Source: Mariniblastus sp.
Lineage (GTDB): Bacteria > Planctomycetota > Planctomycetia > Pirellulales > Pirellulaceae
Assembly (NCBI GenBank): GCA_029251085.1
Contig: JAQXDZ010000119.1
Span: 1 to 64,000 of the forward strand
Length of the DNA: 64,000 nt
Reading direction: 5' to 3'
Of the stretch, positions 44,804-54,220 are shown one piece after another. The translations under genes and the position numbers were made by a program. Positions within the stretch are counted from its first letter, which is position 1; every line of letters starts with the position of its first letter. The notes beneath the pieces were generated by a model. The model saw nothing but the letters and a program-made list of their open reading frames with translations. It searched no databases and had not been told where the DNA came from.

Positions 44804-45445
44804 ATGGGCCGACGCACATTACCCAAACTCGACCCGTCCGTTGACTTCAGTCGACACATCACTGAAGTGGACGATCTCGAAACTCCATTCTGCCCGCAAA
44901 GTCTATTTGCTGAGACTTCGGATTTGGAAATCGAAGTTGGCAGTGGGAAGGGATTATTCGTGCTCAATGAATCTGAACGAGTTCCGAATCGCAATTATCT
45001 CGGCAACGAAATAGCCAAAAAGTATTGCCGCTTCGCCGCCTATCGACTGGCTCAAAAAGGACGAACAAACGCACACATGCTCCGCGGTGACGGCATGAAA
45101 CTCTTCCGGGAATTGTTACCGAGTGAGTGCGCCGTTGCCGTTCACGTCTATTTCCCTGACCCCTGGTGGAAAGAGCGACATCGCCGACGCCGAGTGATGC
45201 AAGAGGGTTTTATTGGCGACCTACAACGTGTACTCGTTCCTGGCGGCGTCTTTCACTTTTGGACCGATGTCGAAGAATATTTTGAAGAGACAATCGGACT
45301 CATGAAAGAACATTCCGATCTCTCCGACCCGATTGATGTTCAGGAAACAGCAGCCGAACACGACATGGACTACCGGACGCACTTTGAACGACGCATGCGG
45401 AAATACGACCACGATGTGTTTCGAGCTCAGTTCCACAAATCATAA
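44804..45445 (+). CDS. trmB: tRNA (guanine-N7)-methyltransferase
   Basis: Methylates G46 of tRNA. Family motifs in 213 residues: LEIEVGSGKGLFVL (SAM), NYLGNEIAKKYCRFAAYRLA, HVYFPDPWWKERHRRRRVMQ and FHFWTDVEEYFEE. The start ATG is isolated from the small basic gene by its terminator and ~120 bases. It is convergent with purF; only 15 bases separate the stops. Confidence 0.95.
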   Translation: MGRRTLPKLDPSVDFSRHITEVDDLETPFCPQSLFAETSDLEIEVGSGKGLFVLNESERVPNRNYLGNEIAKKYCRFAAYRLAQKGRTNAHMLRGDGMKLFRELLPSECAVAVHVYFPDPWWKERHRRRRVMQEGFIGDLQRVLVPGGVFHFWTDVEEYFEETIGLMKEHSDLSDPIDVQETAAEHDMDYRTHFERRMRKYDHDVFRAQFHKS

Positions 45446-45460
45446 CGCCGAGCGGACTGT

Positions 45461-47077
45461 TTAAGACAGTCCCATATCAACGGCACGATCACCCGATTCG
45501 CTAATCATCGAGGGGTCAGTTTCGTTGCGGTAGGAGTCGTGATCCAACTGATACAGTTTCTGCCCGACGGGCGTTGGATAATCACAATTGATGCAAGCTT
45601 GACAAAGACCGTCACTGGGAATGCCAATCGCTCGCGCGACCGACTCGATCGGAAGGTATCTGAGTGAATCACATTCTAAGGAAGCTGCCATCTCATCCTG
45701 AATCGCATCAGTCAGCAATTCACCGGGCGGATAAAATTTCGGTGCAAACAATTGCTTAATCGTCGACATGTCGATTCCGTAGTAACACGGCGCTACAATC
45801 GGCGGACAGGCAACGCGGACATGAATTTCCCGAGCACCGCCCTCCTCACGAATACGCCTTAGCAAGGCCTTCATGGTTGTCGAACGAACAATGGAATCCT
45901 CAACTAAAATCACCCGTTTTCCCTCCAAAACTTCACGGAGGGGGGTATATTTGATTTTCGCCCGCTGAGCACGTGTTTTCTGCGACGACTCAATAAAGGT
46001 TCGTCCACTGTAACGATTGCGAATCAAGCCTTCACGAGAGGGAACCTGAAGGTGGAACGCCATCGAGTCCGCCGCCGCCTTACTCGTATCCGGTACTGGC
46101 ACAACAATTGTGTCCTCATCAATCTCGATTAAACCACACGCGCGCTCTTGAGCCGCCAGTTCTTTTCCCAGCTCCGTACGTGTCGTATAAACGCCTCGGT
46201 CATCGAGGGTACTCGCCACATTAGCAAAATAAATCCACTCGAAAAAGCAATGAGCGCGACCGGGGTTGTCCGCAAACTGCTCAATCGAAATCTCGCCTTC
46301 GACGATCGTGATTGCGTGTCCCGGCTTAAGCGATTTAATCTCACTTCTTTTAAAGCCCAGGTTTAGCAAAGCGACGCTCTCGCTGGCCGCAGCAAACATC
46401 GCTCCCTGAATGGCATAGCACATCGGCTTGATACCAAGGGGATCACGGGCGATCAGCATCTCGCCTTTCGCATTCAGCATGGCGAGCGAATAGGCTCCGT
46501 CAAGCCGTTTAGAAACGTTACGAATCATCTCGACCAAACAATCAGACTCCTGCGCTTCCAGCTGACGGCTTATCTCATGCATCAAAACTTCGGTGTCTGT
46601 TTGCCGAACTAAATGATTATCGGAGTCGCTAAGTATATCGGCCGCGAGTTCGGGGTAATTTGACAGTTGGCCATTAAAAGCGAACGTGAACCACTTTCGC
46701 ATATTGAAATGGTGAATCTCAAATGGCTGTGCGTAGCTTCGATCGTCTTTTCCACAGGTAGCATAGCGGACGTGCCCAATTGCCGCTGGCCCCGCGTACT
46801 TCTCCATTAAGCTCGTCGCTTTTGCAGCATGAGAAAGCCGAAAGACCTCCTGCACGCTCCCCAGCTCACGATAGGTATCGATCAGTTGGCCGTTTTTAGG
46901 ATTGGAATGGAACCGCGACATGCCAGCCGAAAGCTGCCCTCTGTTTTGCATATCGAGCAACATTCTGGGAATGAGCGAGGATGCCTGATCTGCGCCGCCC
47001 GGGCAAAGATCACTAACTGGTTGGTTGGGGAGGTGGTAAATTGCGGCAACGCCGCACTCGTGATGGAGTTCGCTCAT
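45461..47077 (-). CDS. purF: Amidophosphoribosyltransferase (PurF), Fe-S type
   Basis: Adds ammonia from glutamine to PRPP, the first step of purine synthesis. The ATG at 47077 gives MSELHHECGVAAIYHLP, leaving a seven-residue propeptide before catalytic Cys8. The N-terminal glutaminase and C-terminal PRTase domains are full-length (538 residues); the PRPP loop is VILVEDSIVRSTTMK. Cysteines in AHCFFEW, VAPCYYGID and CQACINCDYP fit the four ligands of the [4Fe-4S] cluster of B. subtilis-type PurF. An in-frame TTG four codons upstream is less likely. Confidence 0.95.
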   Translation of the reverse strand: MSELHHECGVAAIYHLPNQPVSDLCPGGADQASSLIPRMLLDMQNRGQLSAGMSRFHSNPKNGQLIDTYRELGSVQEVFRLSHAAKATSLMEKYAGPAAIGHVRYATCGKDDRSYAQPFEIHHFNMRKWFTFAFNGQLSNYPELAADILSDSDNHLVRQTDTEVLMHEISRQLEAQESDCLVEMIRNVSKRLDGAYSLAMLNAKGEMLIARDPLGIKPMCYAIQGAMFAAASESVALLNLGFKRSEIKSLKPGHAITIVEGEISIEQFADNPGRAHCFFEWIYFANVASTLDDRGVYTTRTELGKELAAQERACGLIEIDEDTIVVPVPDTSKAAADSMAFHLQVPSREGLIRNRYSGRTFIESSQKTRAQRAKIKYTPLREVLEGKRVILVEDSIVRSTTMKALLRRIREEGGAREIHVRVACPPIVAPCYYGIDMSTIKQLFAPKFYPPGELLTDAIQDEMAASLECDSLRYLPIESVARAIGIPSDGLCQACINCDYPTPVGQKLYQLDHDSYRNETDPSMISESGDRAVDMGLS

Positions 47078-47252
47078 CGAGGTTTCCAAGTGCCAGAATC
47101 GAGATTAGCACGAATTCTAGTGACGCATAATCAATCTCACAACCGCCGATTTGCAATCTAAGTCTTACTGGCTCTGACACATTTCTAAATTGACGCTAGA
47201 ATAAGGCCGATTGCTGATTTAATACATCATTTTTTAATTACCGGAGGATCTT

Positions 47253-48377
47253 ATGCCCGCTTTCGACACTTGGATTGCGAACCGCACGCACGGGTTTGAT
47301 TCCAGCGGAATCCGGCGCATGTTCGATCTGGCCGCCAAACTCAAGGATCCAATCAACCTTTCGATTGGCCAACCCGATTTTGACGTCCCTCCGGCAGTAA
47401 AATCCGAACTGGTTCGCGCTGTGGAACAGGGCAAAAACGGCTACGCCGCAACGCAGGGAATGCCCGTTTTAAGAGAAAAACTCCAAGCTGAAGTCGATTC
47501 CCAATTTGGTCACGATGATCGGGAACTCTTCGTTTGTTCGGGAACCAGTGGTGGACTATTCCTAGCCGTATTGGCAACCATCAACCCGGGTGACGAAGTC
47601 ATTTATTTTGATCCGTTCTTTGTGATGTACCCAGCCATGATCGAAATGGCTGGGGGCAAGAGTGTCAAAATCAGCACGTACCCTGATTTCAGAATTGACA
47701 TCGAGAAAGTCAAAGCGGCGATCACACCAAAAACCAAGATGATTATTTTAAACAGCCCTTCTAATCCAACGGGGATCTGCCCCACAGCGGAAGAAATAAA
47801 AGCCGTGGCTGAACTCGCTCACGAACGCGGCATCTGCCTGGTATCGGATGAGATCTATAGCAAATTCACCTACGACGAACCGCACATTTCTGCAGCAACC
47901 TACAACCCCGATACGATCGTCATCGATGGATTTTCCAAAACCTATGCGATGACGGGGTGGAGGGTTGGCTACGTCCATGGTCCTGCGCAGCTCATGCAAA
48001 CGATGCTAAAGATCCAGCAGTACACTTTCGTTTGCGCACCACAACCCGCTCAGTGGGCTGGAGCAGCCGCAATGGACGTCGACATGTCGCCCTATGTCAC
48101 TTCCTACAAAGCCAAGCGTGACCGCATGCTCGAAGGACTCAAGGACGACTACGAGATCGCCAAACCCGGAGGAGCGTTCTATCTATTCCCCAAATTACCT
48201 TGGGGAAATGGACAGACCTTCATCGAAGAAGCGATCGCCAACAACATGATGGTGATTCCGGGCAATATCTTCAGCGATGAAGATACGCACTTTCGAATTT
48301 CTTATGCCGTCGACGATGCTGTTATCGAACGAGGTATCGAGACGCTTTGCAAAATCGCGCGGAACCCACCGCAGTGA
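47253..48377 (+). CDS. Class I/II pyridoxal-phosphate aminotransferase
   Basis: A 374-residue aspartate-aminotransferase-fold enzyme. The N-terminal NLSIGQPDFDVPPAVKSEL, NSPSNPTGICPTAEEI and the PLP-binding Lys in IVIDGFSKTYAMTGWRVGYVHGP place it in the subgroup of aspartate/alanine/aromatic aminotransferases (AspC/AlaA-like). GGAGG seven bases before ATG 47253 is a strong ribosome-binding site. The exact amino donor is unknown. It converges with the small lipoprotein gene. Confidence 0.9.
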   Translation: MPAFDTWIANRTHGFDSSGIRRMFDLAAKLKDPINLSIGQPDFDVPPAVKSELVRAVEQGKNGYAATQGMPVLREKLQAEVDSQFGHDDRELFVCSGTSGGLFLAVLATINPGDEVIYFDPFFVMYPAMIEMAGGKSVKISTYPDFRIDIEKVKAAITPKTKMIILNSPSNPTGICPTAEEIKAVAELAHERGICLVSDEIYSKFTYDEPHISAATYNPDTIVIDGFSKTYAMTGWRVGYVHGPAQLMQTMLKIQQYTFVCAPQPAQWAGAAAMDVDMSPYVTSYKAKRDRMLEGLKDDYEIAKPGGAFYLFPKLPWGNGQTFIEEAIANNMMVIPGNIFSDEDTHFRISYAVDDAVIERGIETLCKIARNPPQ

Positions 48378-48427
48378 TTTAGGCGGGCAAGACAGCGTTT
48401 CGCAACTACCGCAATACGGCGGTCGGT

Positions 48428-48736
48428 TTAGAATCCGTAGGCTGGCTGAACAGGCCCTCGCCCGGGCTGTTTGCTCGAAAATGGAGATCCTTGCGCAATC
48501 ACAGACTCAGACTTCGGCTGCTCAAAACCGGGAGGACGACCACCGAGAATAGGCGGGGCTAAATCATCGCTCGGGAACGGATCGTGCTGGATCGCATTAG
48601 AACGCTGTTGGCCAATCGTGCCTTGTGGCCCCCAGTTCGGCTGAACTCGACACCCTGTGGAAATGAGAATTAGCACCCCGAGAATTCCAAAAATTCTTGG
48701 CGAAATACAACGCATATTTGTCAATCGACCTGCCAT
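48428..48736 (-). CDS. Small planctomycete lipoprotein (HDPFPxDD... GGRP type)
   Basis: A 102-residue protein with an N-terminal hydrophobic segment ending in the lipobox-like STGC (GILGVLILISTGC). The mature part has the small-lipoprotein pattern seen widely in planctomycetes: GPQGTIGQQRSNAIQHDPFPSDDLAPPILGGRPPGF, then Pro/Ser-rich. Role unknown. Several ATGs are possible (48736, 48715); I used the one that leaves a basic n-region. It lies between convergent genes. Confidence 0.7.
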   Translation of the reverse strand: MAGRLTNMRCISPRIFGILGVLILISTGCRVQPNWGPQGTIGQQRSNAIQHDPFPSDDLAPPILGGRPPGFEQPKSESVIAQGSPFSSKQPGRGPVQPAYGF

Positions 48737-48846
48737 GGAAACCGCCATAAAATCACTGAATCTAATTCTGAGTAATTCTGAGATCATTCAGCGGGAACTT
48801 TAGAGTCAGCACGAGAATTCAGCAATAGCTTCCTTTTGATAGCACC

Positions 48847-48854
48847 CCCTGCCC
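48847..48854 (-). other. KOPS-like octamer on - strand, farthest from the dif-like site
   Basis: CCCTGCCC on +, at the 3' end of manA; points left. It overlaps the start of a 12-base duplication (48853-48878). Confidence 0.4.
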
Positions 48855-48870
48855 TACTATCGACGGCCTA

Positions 48871-49878
48871 CTATCGACAGCTCGGTATCGATATTTCCAA
48901 CAGCTCGACGCCGCTGGCACCAGGCCGAACCGTTGTCGCACCGAGACAAGCCGGCAATAATGCCGTGTCAGCGAGCACGAGCGGCTCTGCACAGGGATCT
49001 CCGCTTAACTGAAGACTTCCGCCCGTTACCGCAAGAATTCGACAGCGCCCGTCTCCACCCACCGTCATGGGTTCTTTGATAAACGCTCGATTCATTTCAA
49101 ACTTCTCACAGGCCACCAGTCGTTCCCAGGGAGTCCCCACGATTGAGACGGGGACCTGGGGAACAACGGAGCCACGTGCAAAATTAGTAGCCTCAATGGA
49201 GCTTTCTATGTGCAATGGCCGGGGCTGACCATCGACGCCGACTCGTCCCCAATCATAAACACGAAAGGTCGTGTTACTTGCCTGCTGAATTTCTGCGATC
49301 AACAACCCGGCACCAATGGCATGAATCGTCCCCGCAGGAATGAACACGCAATCCCCTTTCGAGGGAGCGATGTGGTGCAACGTCGATTCAACGTTCCCAC
49401 TTTCAATCGCCATTCTGAATTCATGTTCCGAAACGCCCGTTTTCAAGCCCGCAAAGATCTTAGCTCCAGGCTCAGCATGCATTACATACCAAGCCTCAGT
49501 TTTTCCTAAATCGGGCGGAACGAGTGACGCACCCATTGGGTCATCCGGATGCACCTGTACCGAAAGGTTTCGGTTGGCGTCGAGAAACTTCAACAGCAAC
49601 GGAAATCGAGCTCGCAACGAATCGGGAACCTCATCAGCGGTTATGCTGGTGAGCAGCTCGGGCCCCAAAATTTCATTGCCAAACTTCGCAATCAATCGAC
49701 TTAACGTCCAACCGGAGAATTCGCCCTCGCGAACGATGCTCTGCGCATCGCCATGGTCGACCACTTCCCAACTCTCTGCTGCCGCCGATTGACCTATTGC
49801 TTTGTTAAAAACCTCACCCAAACGGTGCCCGCCCCATAGATAGCGTTGAAAAATTGGTTCAAAGCGAAGCGGATACAA
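48871..49878 (-). CDS. manA: Mannose-6-phosphate isomerase, class I
   Basis: Interconverts mannose-6-phosphate and fructose-6-phosphate; a zinc enzyme feeding GDP-mannose synthesis. Motifs: N-terminal RYLWGGHRLGEVF, LSVQVHPDD and TEAWYVM (Zn ligands), PAGTIHAIGAGLLIAEIQQ. At 335 residues it has the length of short bacterial class I enzymes. The stop lies within a short tandem duplication (48853-48878). No mannose polymer cluster is adjacent. Confidence 0.9.
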   Translation of the reverse strand: MYPLRFEPIFQRYLWGGHRLGEVFNKAIGQSAAAESWEVVDHGDAQSIVREGEFSGWTLSRLIAKFGNEILGPELLTSITADEVPDSLRARFPLLLKFLDANRNLSVQVHPDDPMGASLVPPDLGKTEAWYVMHAEPGAKIFAGLKTGVSEHEFRMAIESGNVESTLHHIAPSKGDCVFIPAGTIHAIGAGLLIAEIQQASNTTFRVYDWGRVGVDGQPRPLHIESSIEATNFARGSVVPQVPVSIVGTPWERLVACEKFEMNRAFIKEPMTVGGDGRCRILAVTGGSLQLSGDPCAEPLVLADTALLPACLGATTVRPGASGVELLEISIPSCR

Positions 49879-50198
49879 TGTTCAAATCCTCGTCTATCGG
49901 TGAGCAAAAAGGGCATCACAGGAACGCCCCCAACATTGAGTTACGACTACTCAAATTACGGCTGATTACGTCAAGCCAAACCTGCATGACCCATACGAAT
50001 CACGTGACCGTACGTGCTATCCGCCTCCACCCCTGAGCGAGTGTCAAACAGAGGGCAAGCAACATTGTTGACGATGCCTGTCCATGTTAACATCGGAATA
50101 CCGTGGATGGGGAATTTGAATTCAGGAAAATACCCATTTCACCCGTGTCTTTATGAATTTCCAATTTTCAGTGCACTTCGACTCCGGGCCCTTCGAAT
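49879..50198. other. Divergent intergenic region, no gene
   Basis: 320 bases between divergent manA and tatC. Short open frames (49854-50036, 50014-50202) have no support. I see no strong terminator or riboswitch pattern. Confidence 0.5.
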
Positions 50199-51638
50199 AT
50201 GAATTTTCGCAAATCTAACGAAGATTTATTTGAGTCGAGTCGCATGTCCTTTGGCGATCATCTCGAGGAACTCCGCAGTGTCCTTGTCCGGGCTCTGATT
50301 GGCGTTGCCATTGCCGGCGTTTTCGGGTTTTATTTTGCCGACCAAGTGGTCGAAATTTTGAAAAAACCGCTCGTTGAGGCGATCCTCAAATTCGATCTCG
50401 AAGACGCCTCCGATGAACTGGTTGAGCGTTATGGGTTTGTGCCACCTGAGTACCTCCCATGGATGCAACAGGATCAGAGAATCCCTAAGCAAGTTCAAAT
50501 TAGCCCGGCTGAACTCGCTCTCGCACTAAAAACTGTCATTCCAGACTTTGCGGAAAAGGTCAATCTAGAACCGTTTGGTTTCCGAGCGAGTCACTTCGAC
50601 TCTGATCAACTCCTGAACCTATGCAAACAACTCACCGAGCCCACGGATGAAAGCTCACCGACGGCAAAGAAGATTGAAGCGATTAACGCATCCCTCACAG
50701 CAGCGGATCGTGAAACGCTTGCCAACATCGCCTCGCAAACATCGACTAGCCCCGCAGACCTAAATCAAGTGGTTGCAGTTTTTAATCACTTAGTCAAAGC
50801 AGAGACAATCCACCAATCAGCCGCTTTTGATGACCTGCTCGAACTGGATGAATCAAAAGGACTCTGGGCGATGCTTGAACCGCCCGAATCAAAACCGCTC
50901 GCCAGCGTCCGAAAGCAATTAAAAGAAAAAAATGATCCAGTTCTAACTCAACGCCTGAATCGAGCGCTGATCACTTATGTTTTCAGCGAGCAAATGCCCC
51001 CATTCAAAGCGGACTTGGTTCCAATTGAAATCTGGGAAAACGGAGAATTTGAGCCGCTCGCACTCGGGGTCGCTGAACCCTTTACTGTTTGGTTGAAAGC
51101 AGGTCTGTTTACGTCGCTGATTTTATCAGGGCCGTGGATCTTCTTTCAAATATGGTCCTTTGTCGCCTCTGGACTTTATCCCCACGAACAAAAATACATC
51201 CATGTCTTCCTACCCATCAGTATTTTACTGTTTGTTACAGGCGTTCTCCTGGCATTCTATTTTGTCTTTCAGCCAGTGTTAGGTTTCCTGTTTTCATTCA
51301 ATCGATCAATGGGGATCGCACCGGAAATGCGGATCAACGATTGGCTTAGTTTCGTTATGTTTCTACCCCTCGGATTCGGATTGGCATTCCAACTCCCTTT
51401 GGTGATGTTGTTTATGAACCGAATCGGACTCTTCACGGTAGAAAACTACCTGAGTAAATGGCGTGTAGCAGTTCTTGTGATTTTCGTTTTGGCAATGTTC
51501 CTGACCCCTGCCGATCCGATTAGTATGCTGTTACTCGCTGTTCCGCTGACATTCCTCTACTTCATGGGAGTTGCAATGTGCAAGTGGATGCCCCACGACG
51601 AGAATCCATTCGGTGAAGAGACCACCGCTGGAGTTTAA
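50199..51638 (+). CDS. tatC: TatC twin-arginine translocase subunit with a large periplasmic insertion
   Basis: Membrane receptor of the Tat pathway for folded proteins. The TatC start MSFGDHLEELRSVLVRALIGVAIAG (residues 16-40) is clear. Later helices match: WIFFQIWSFVASGLYPHEQKYI, FLPISILLFVTGVLLAF, FVFQPVLGFLF and LGFGLAFQLPLVMLF. Between helices 1 and 2 there are about 240 extra residues (roughly 55-295), largely polar and helical, where E. coli TatC (about 258 residues total) has a short loop. Length is therefore 479. The insertion is in the periplasmic first loop, near where signal peptides bind. tatA/tatB are not in the window. Confidence 0.95.
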   Translation: MNFRKSNEDLFESSRMSFGDHLEELRSVLVRALIGVAIAGVFGFYFADQVVEILKKPLVEAILKFDLEDASDELVERYGFVPPEYLPWMQQDQRIPKQVQISPAELALALKTVIPDFAEKVNLEPFGFRASHFDSDQLLNLCKQLTEPTDESSPTAKKIEAINASLTAADRETLANIASQTSTSPADLNQVVAVFNHLVKAETIHQSAAFDDLLELDESKGLWAMLEPPESKPLASVRKQLKEKNDPVLTQRLNRALITYVFSEQMPPFKADLVPIEIWENGEFEPLALGVAEPFTVWLKAGLFTSLILSGPWIFFQIWSFVASGLYPHEQKYIHVFLPISILLFVTGVLLAFYFVFQPVLGFLFSFNRSMGIAPEMRINDWLSFVMFLPLGFGLAFQLPLVMLFMNRIGLFTVENYLSKWRVAVLVIFVLAMFLTPADPISMLLLAVPLTFLYFMGVAMCKWMPHDENPFGEETTAGV

Positions 51639-51807
51639 TACCCTGACTCAGCGCTGCCCCCTTGGGTCTCCTGCCATTCTTCGCGCTTTGCTCCACCACA
51701 TAAAATGTCATATCGGGCGGAGTTTTTATGCATTCGCCGCCACCCGGGCTTAACCATTCGATTACAATGCGTACTTCATCGTGACCTTAGTTACCGAGAA
51801 ATACAAA

Positions 51808-52569
51808 ATGAGCATGAACCGCTTTCGCCTCAATCGTTCCAACAAACTGATTTTACTTAGCGCGGCTATGGCATACCTGCCGCTTCTAAGCTTCATTGCC
51901 CCCTGTAGCGGACAAGATAAAAACTCCGCCGAAAACCAGGCGATCAAGCAAGTCGAAGACAGCGGAGGCCGGGTATTAAAAATATCGGCTGCCGACGATT
52001 CACGCGAAGTCAGTTTCTACCTCTCAAGCCAACCGATTGGCGATCCTCAAGTAGCCGACCTCAATTCGATCCCAAACATTATCTGGCTTAATTTAGCCGG
52101 CACCGACATTACGGATGCCAGCCTCAAGCAAATCGCCAGCCTACCTCTTCTTAAGAAGCTGCATTTGGAACGGACCAAAATCGGTGACGAGGGCCTCAAG
52201 CACCTGAAAGGAGCCCCGCAGCTGACCTACCTCAATCTTTACGGAACGCAAGTCACCGACGCGGGCTTGGAGCACATTAAGTCACTACCAAAATTAGAGA
52301 AACTCTATGTTTGGAAGTCAAAAGTCACCGAAGCGGGAATCGCAAAACTTCAAAAAACCAAACCAGAGCTCATGATCGTAGGCGAGTTAAAACTCAAACC
52401 GATCGTGGCCAAGCCTGCGGAAAAACCTGAGGTCAAGAAACCCGACGCTAAGAAACCCGACGCTAAGAAACCTGCTGACAAGAAACCTGCTGACAAGAAA
52501 CCTGCTGACAAGAAACCTAAGACGGAGAAACCTGAGGCGAAGAAACCCGCTGAGAAGAACAAGAAATAA
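51808..52569 (+). CDS. Exported leucine-rich-repeat protein with a Lys/Pro-rich tail
   Basis: 253 residues: N-terminal signal segment ([23 protein letters not shown]), a beta-like segment, then about four LRR units of ~24 residues ([71 protein letters not shown]). Such LRRs are common in planctomycete exported proteins. The C-terminus is a Lys-Pro-Ala-Asp repeat tail (52424-52560), partly tandem at the DNA level. Start 51808 has 'gag' upstream; an in-frame GTG is nine codons earlier. Partner-binding is plausible; target unknown. Confidence 0.8.
   Translation: MSMNRFRLNRSNKLILLSAAMAYLPLLSFIAPCSGQDKNSAENQAIKQVEDSGGRVLKISAADDSREVSFYLSSQPIGDPQVADLNSIPNIIWLNLAGTDITDASLKQIASLPLLKKLHLERTKIGDEGLKHLKGAPQLTYLNLYGTQVTDAGLEHIKSLPKLEKLYVWKSKVTEAGIAKLQKTKPELMIVGELKLKPIVAKPAEKPEVKKPDAKKPDAKKPADKKPADKKPADKKPKTEKPEAKKPAEKNKK
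52435..52560 (+). repeat. Tandem AAGAAACC-type repeat coding the LRR protein's tail
   Basis: Repeated units built on AAGAAACCYGMYGMY (about 12-15 bases) at 52435-52520, then diverged copies to 52560. They encode [10 protein letters not shown]. The tail could vary in length by slippage. Confidence 0.8.
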
Positions 52570-52680
52570 TTGCCTGACGAATTTCCTCGATAACGACGAC
52601 AACCGGCCGGTGCCATCTTAATCGCTTGTCTTCAAGCCCCCCTGAGACTAAGTGGTTTGCCCCAAGTTTGTGCAGCCAGT

Positions 52681-52719
52681 CAAAAAAAAACAGCCGCAGA
52701 TTCAATCTGGCGGCTGTTT
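52681..52719. terminator. Bidirectional terminator between convergent genes
   Basis: Stem 52688-52700 (AAACAGCCGCAGA) with 52706-52719 (one bulged base), A-run before and T-run after. It should stop both the LRR gene (+) and the coiled-coil gene (-). Confidence 0.85.
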
Positions 52720-52744
52720 CTATTTTCAAATTCGTCGAACTGGT

Positions 52745-54220
52745 TTAGCGATCAGAATCACGCGAAGCCTTCGACGGCAGCGGAATGTTTCCGCTTTGAA
52801 TGATCGTTGTCTTAGGCTTCGCCCGAACGCCCATTCGGTTTAACAATTTCGGCAAGTCGATTGGCTCTACCGTGTTTTTCTTTGCTTCTGCTTCTAGAGT
52901 TCTCATTGCCGCGACGATGGCCGACGAGTTCCGCATTAGCCCTTCACCTGCATCTTCGGCGAGTGTCGGCGGTTTTCCAATCACGATGTAACGCACGCTG
53001 GCGTCGATTTTTCCAGTGATCGTACCCTCTGAATCGTGCGTCGCAACGACTTCACCACCGTTCCGCTCGATCATTTTGATCAACTTGTCACGATCATCGT
53101 AGATGTCGCCGTCTAGGTTAAAGGCACCGGCAACAGCAAATTTCACCTTATTACCCGGATCCCAAGTCGCGGTCAGAACGTGATCGCCAGAGAGAATTGG
53201 GTTGGTAGGATCTTCCTCAGTGATTCGTGCTTCAGCTCGGTAGGGGTAAATTCGCGTGACTTCGATTTTCGCTTTGTGTTTCCCTTTATCGAAGTTAATC
53301 ACATCCTGATCGTAAATCGAAAATGTTTCGTTTTGCGGCAATCCGTCTTCGCTACCAATGTTGATAAAGACCGACTGAAGCCGTGACGCCACTTTAACAA
53401 TTTGTCCGTCTGGTCGGTCGAAAACCTCTCGCTCGTAACCGTTGATCTTGATCTTCATCTTTTCATTTTCGCTAGTTACACCAGCGAGGTCATTTTTGAT
53501 CGAGCTGATTTCGGAATCTTTCTTGGCCCGATAATCTTTGTAATCATTGTTTACGTTTTCGCTCTCTTTGATCGCTTCGGCGAGCTCACCCTTAAGTTGA
53601 GTCTCTTTTTCGAGCGAACGCTTCTTCTCGTCTTTCAACTGAGTGTTTAAGCCATCCATCGTCTTGCGAGTCAGAGCAAGCAGATCCTGGGCTTGTTTGA
53701 CTTTCTGTGCGGCTTCTTTTTCGTCATTCTTAGAACGCTCAACCGCCGTCTTGTTATCTTTATTCTTTCGATCCACTAGGCTAGTCAACGTCTGAATTCG
53801 TGAACGCCAAGTACGAGCTTCTCCTGCAGCACCGCCGGCAACCGCAGCAGCACCAGACATGTCTTTTTTGTAATCTTCATTGATCAACTCTACTTTTTGG
53901 AGAATGCTGTTTACAGTGTCCTTCGCCGTAGCCGAAAGACTTGGCTTCGCACTTGTTTGCTTGATGGTTTGAATTTCAGCGTCAACCTCTGCAACGCTCG
54001 GCCCAAAGTCACCAACAAGAGCCTCTAAGACATTTGCCTTGGCACGGTACGACTCAAGAACCGCTTCGCTTGCAGCCAACTTGTCCTGTGCTGTCTTCAG
54101 TGATTCCGCCGACTGCCTTCTTCCGGCGTCCGCCAAAAAGGTCGAAAGCCCAAGACAGAGCAATAAAATCACCAAGATTATGACGGCAACCAAGTATCCC
54201 TGGTTTTCTCTAGCAGCCAT
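52745..54220 (-). CDS. Membrane-anchored coiled-coil protein with BRCT-like C-terminal segment
   Basis: 491 residues. GGAG seven bases upstream of ATG 54220 fixes the start. One membrane helix near the N-terminus (GYLVAVIILVILLLCLGLSTFLA) is followed by long Lys/Glu/Ala/Gln helices (about residues 30-280) typical of coiled coils. A small-domain region follows, with FAVAGAFNLDGDIYDDRDKLIKMIERNGGEV and VRYIVIGKPPTLAEDAG, which looks like a BRCT fold (beta-alpha, GG-turn, terminal beta). The order suggests a scaffold in the periplasm or cytosol; topology is uncertain. No known family assignment; BRCT similarity is by eye. Confidence 0.7.
   Translation of the reverse strand: MAARENQGYLVAVIILVILLLCLGLSTFLADAGRRQSAESLKTAQDKLAASEAVLESYRAKANVLEALVGDFGPSVAEVDAEIQTIKQTSAKPSLSATAKDTVNSILQKVELINEDYKKDMSGAAAVAGGAAGEARTWRSRIQTLTSLVDRKNKDNKTAVERSKNDEKEAAQKVKQAQDLLALTRKTMDGLNTQLKDEKKRSLEKETQLKGELAEAIKESENVNNDYKDYRAKKDSEISSIKNDLAGVTSENEKMKIKINGYEREVFDRPDGQIVKVASRLQSVFINIGSEDGLPQNETFSIYDQDVINFDKGKHKAKIEVTRIYPYRAEARITEEDPTNPILSGDHVLTATWDPGNKVKFAVAGAFNLDGDIYDDRDKLIKMIERNGGEVVATHDSEGTITGKIDASVRYIVIGKPPTLAEDAGEGLMRNSSAIVAAMRTLEAEAKKNTVEPIDLPKLLNRMGVRAKPKTTIIQSGNIPLPSKASRDSDR

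Noticed and set aside
4174-48854. GGGCAGGG as a Chi-like recombination hotspot
   Set aside because: Chi is not expected to flip orientation at one point next to a dif-like site; KOPS fits better, though genome-wide counts are needed.
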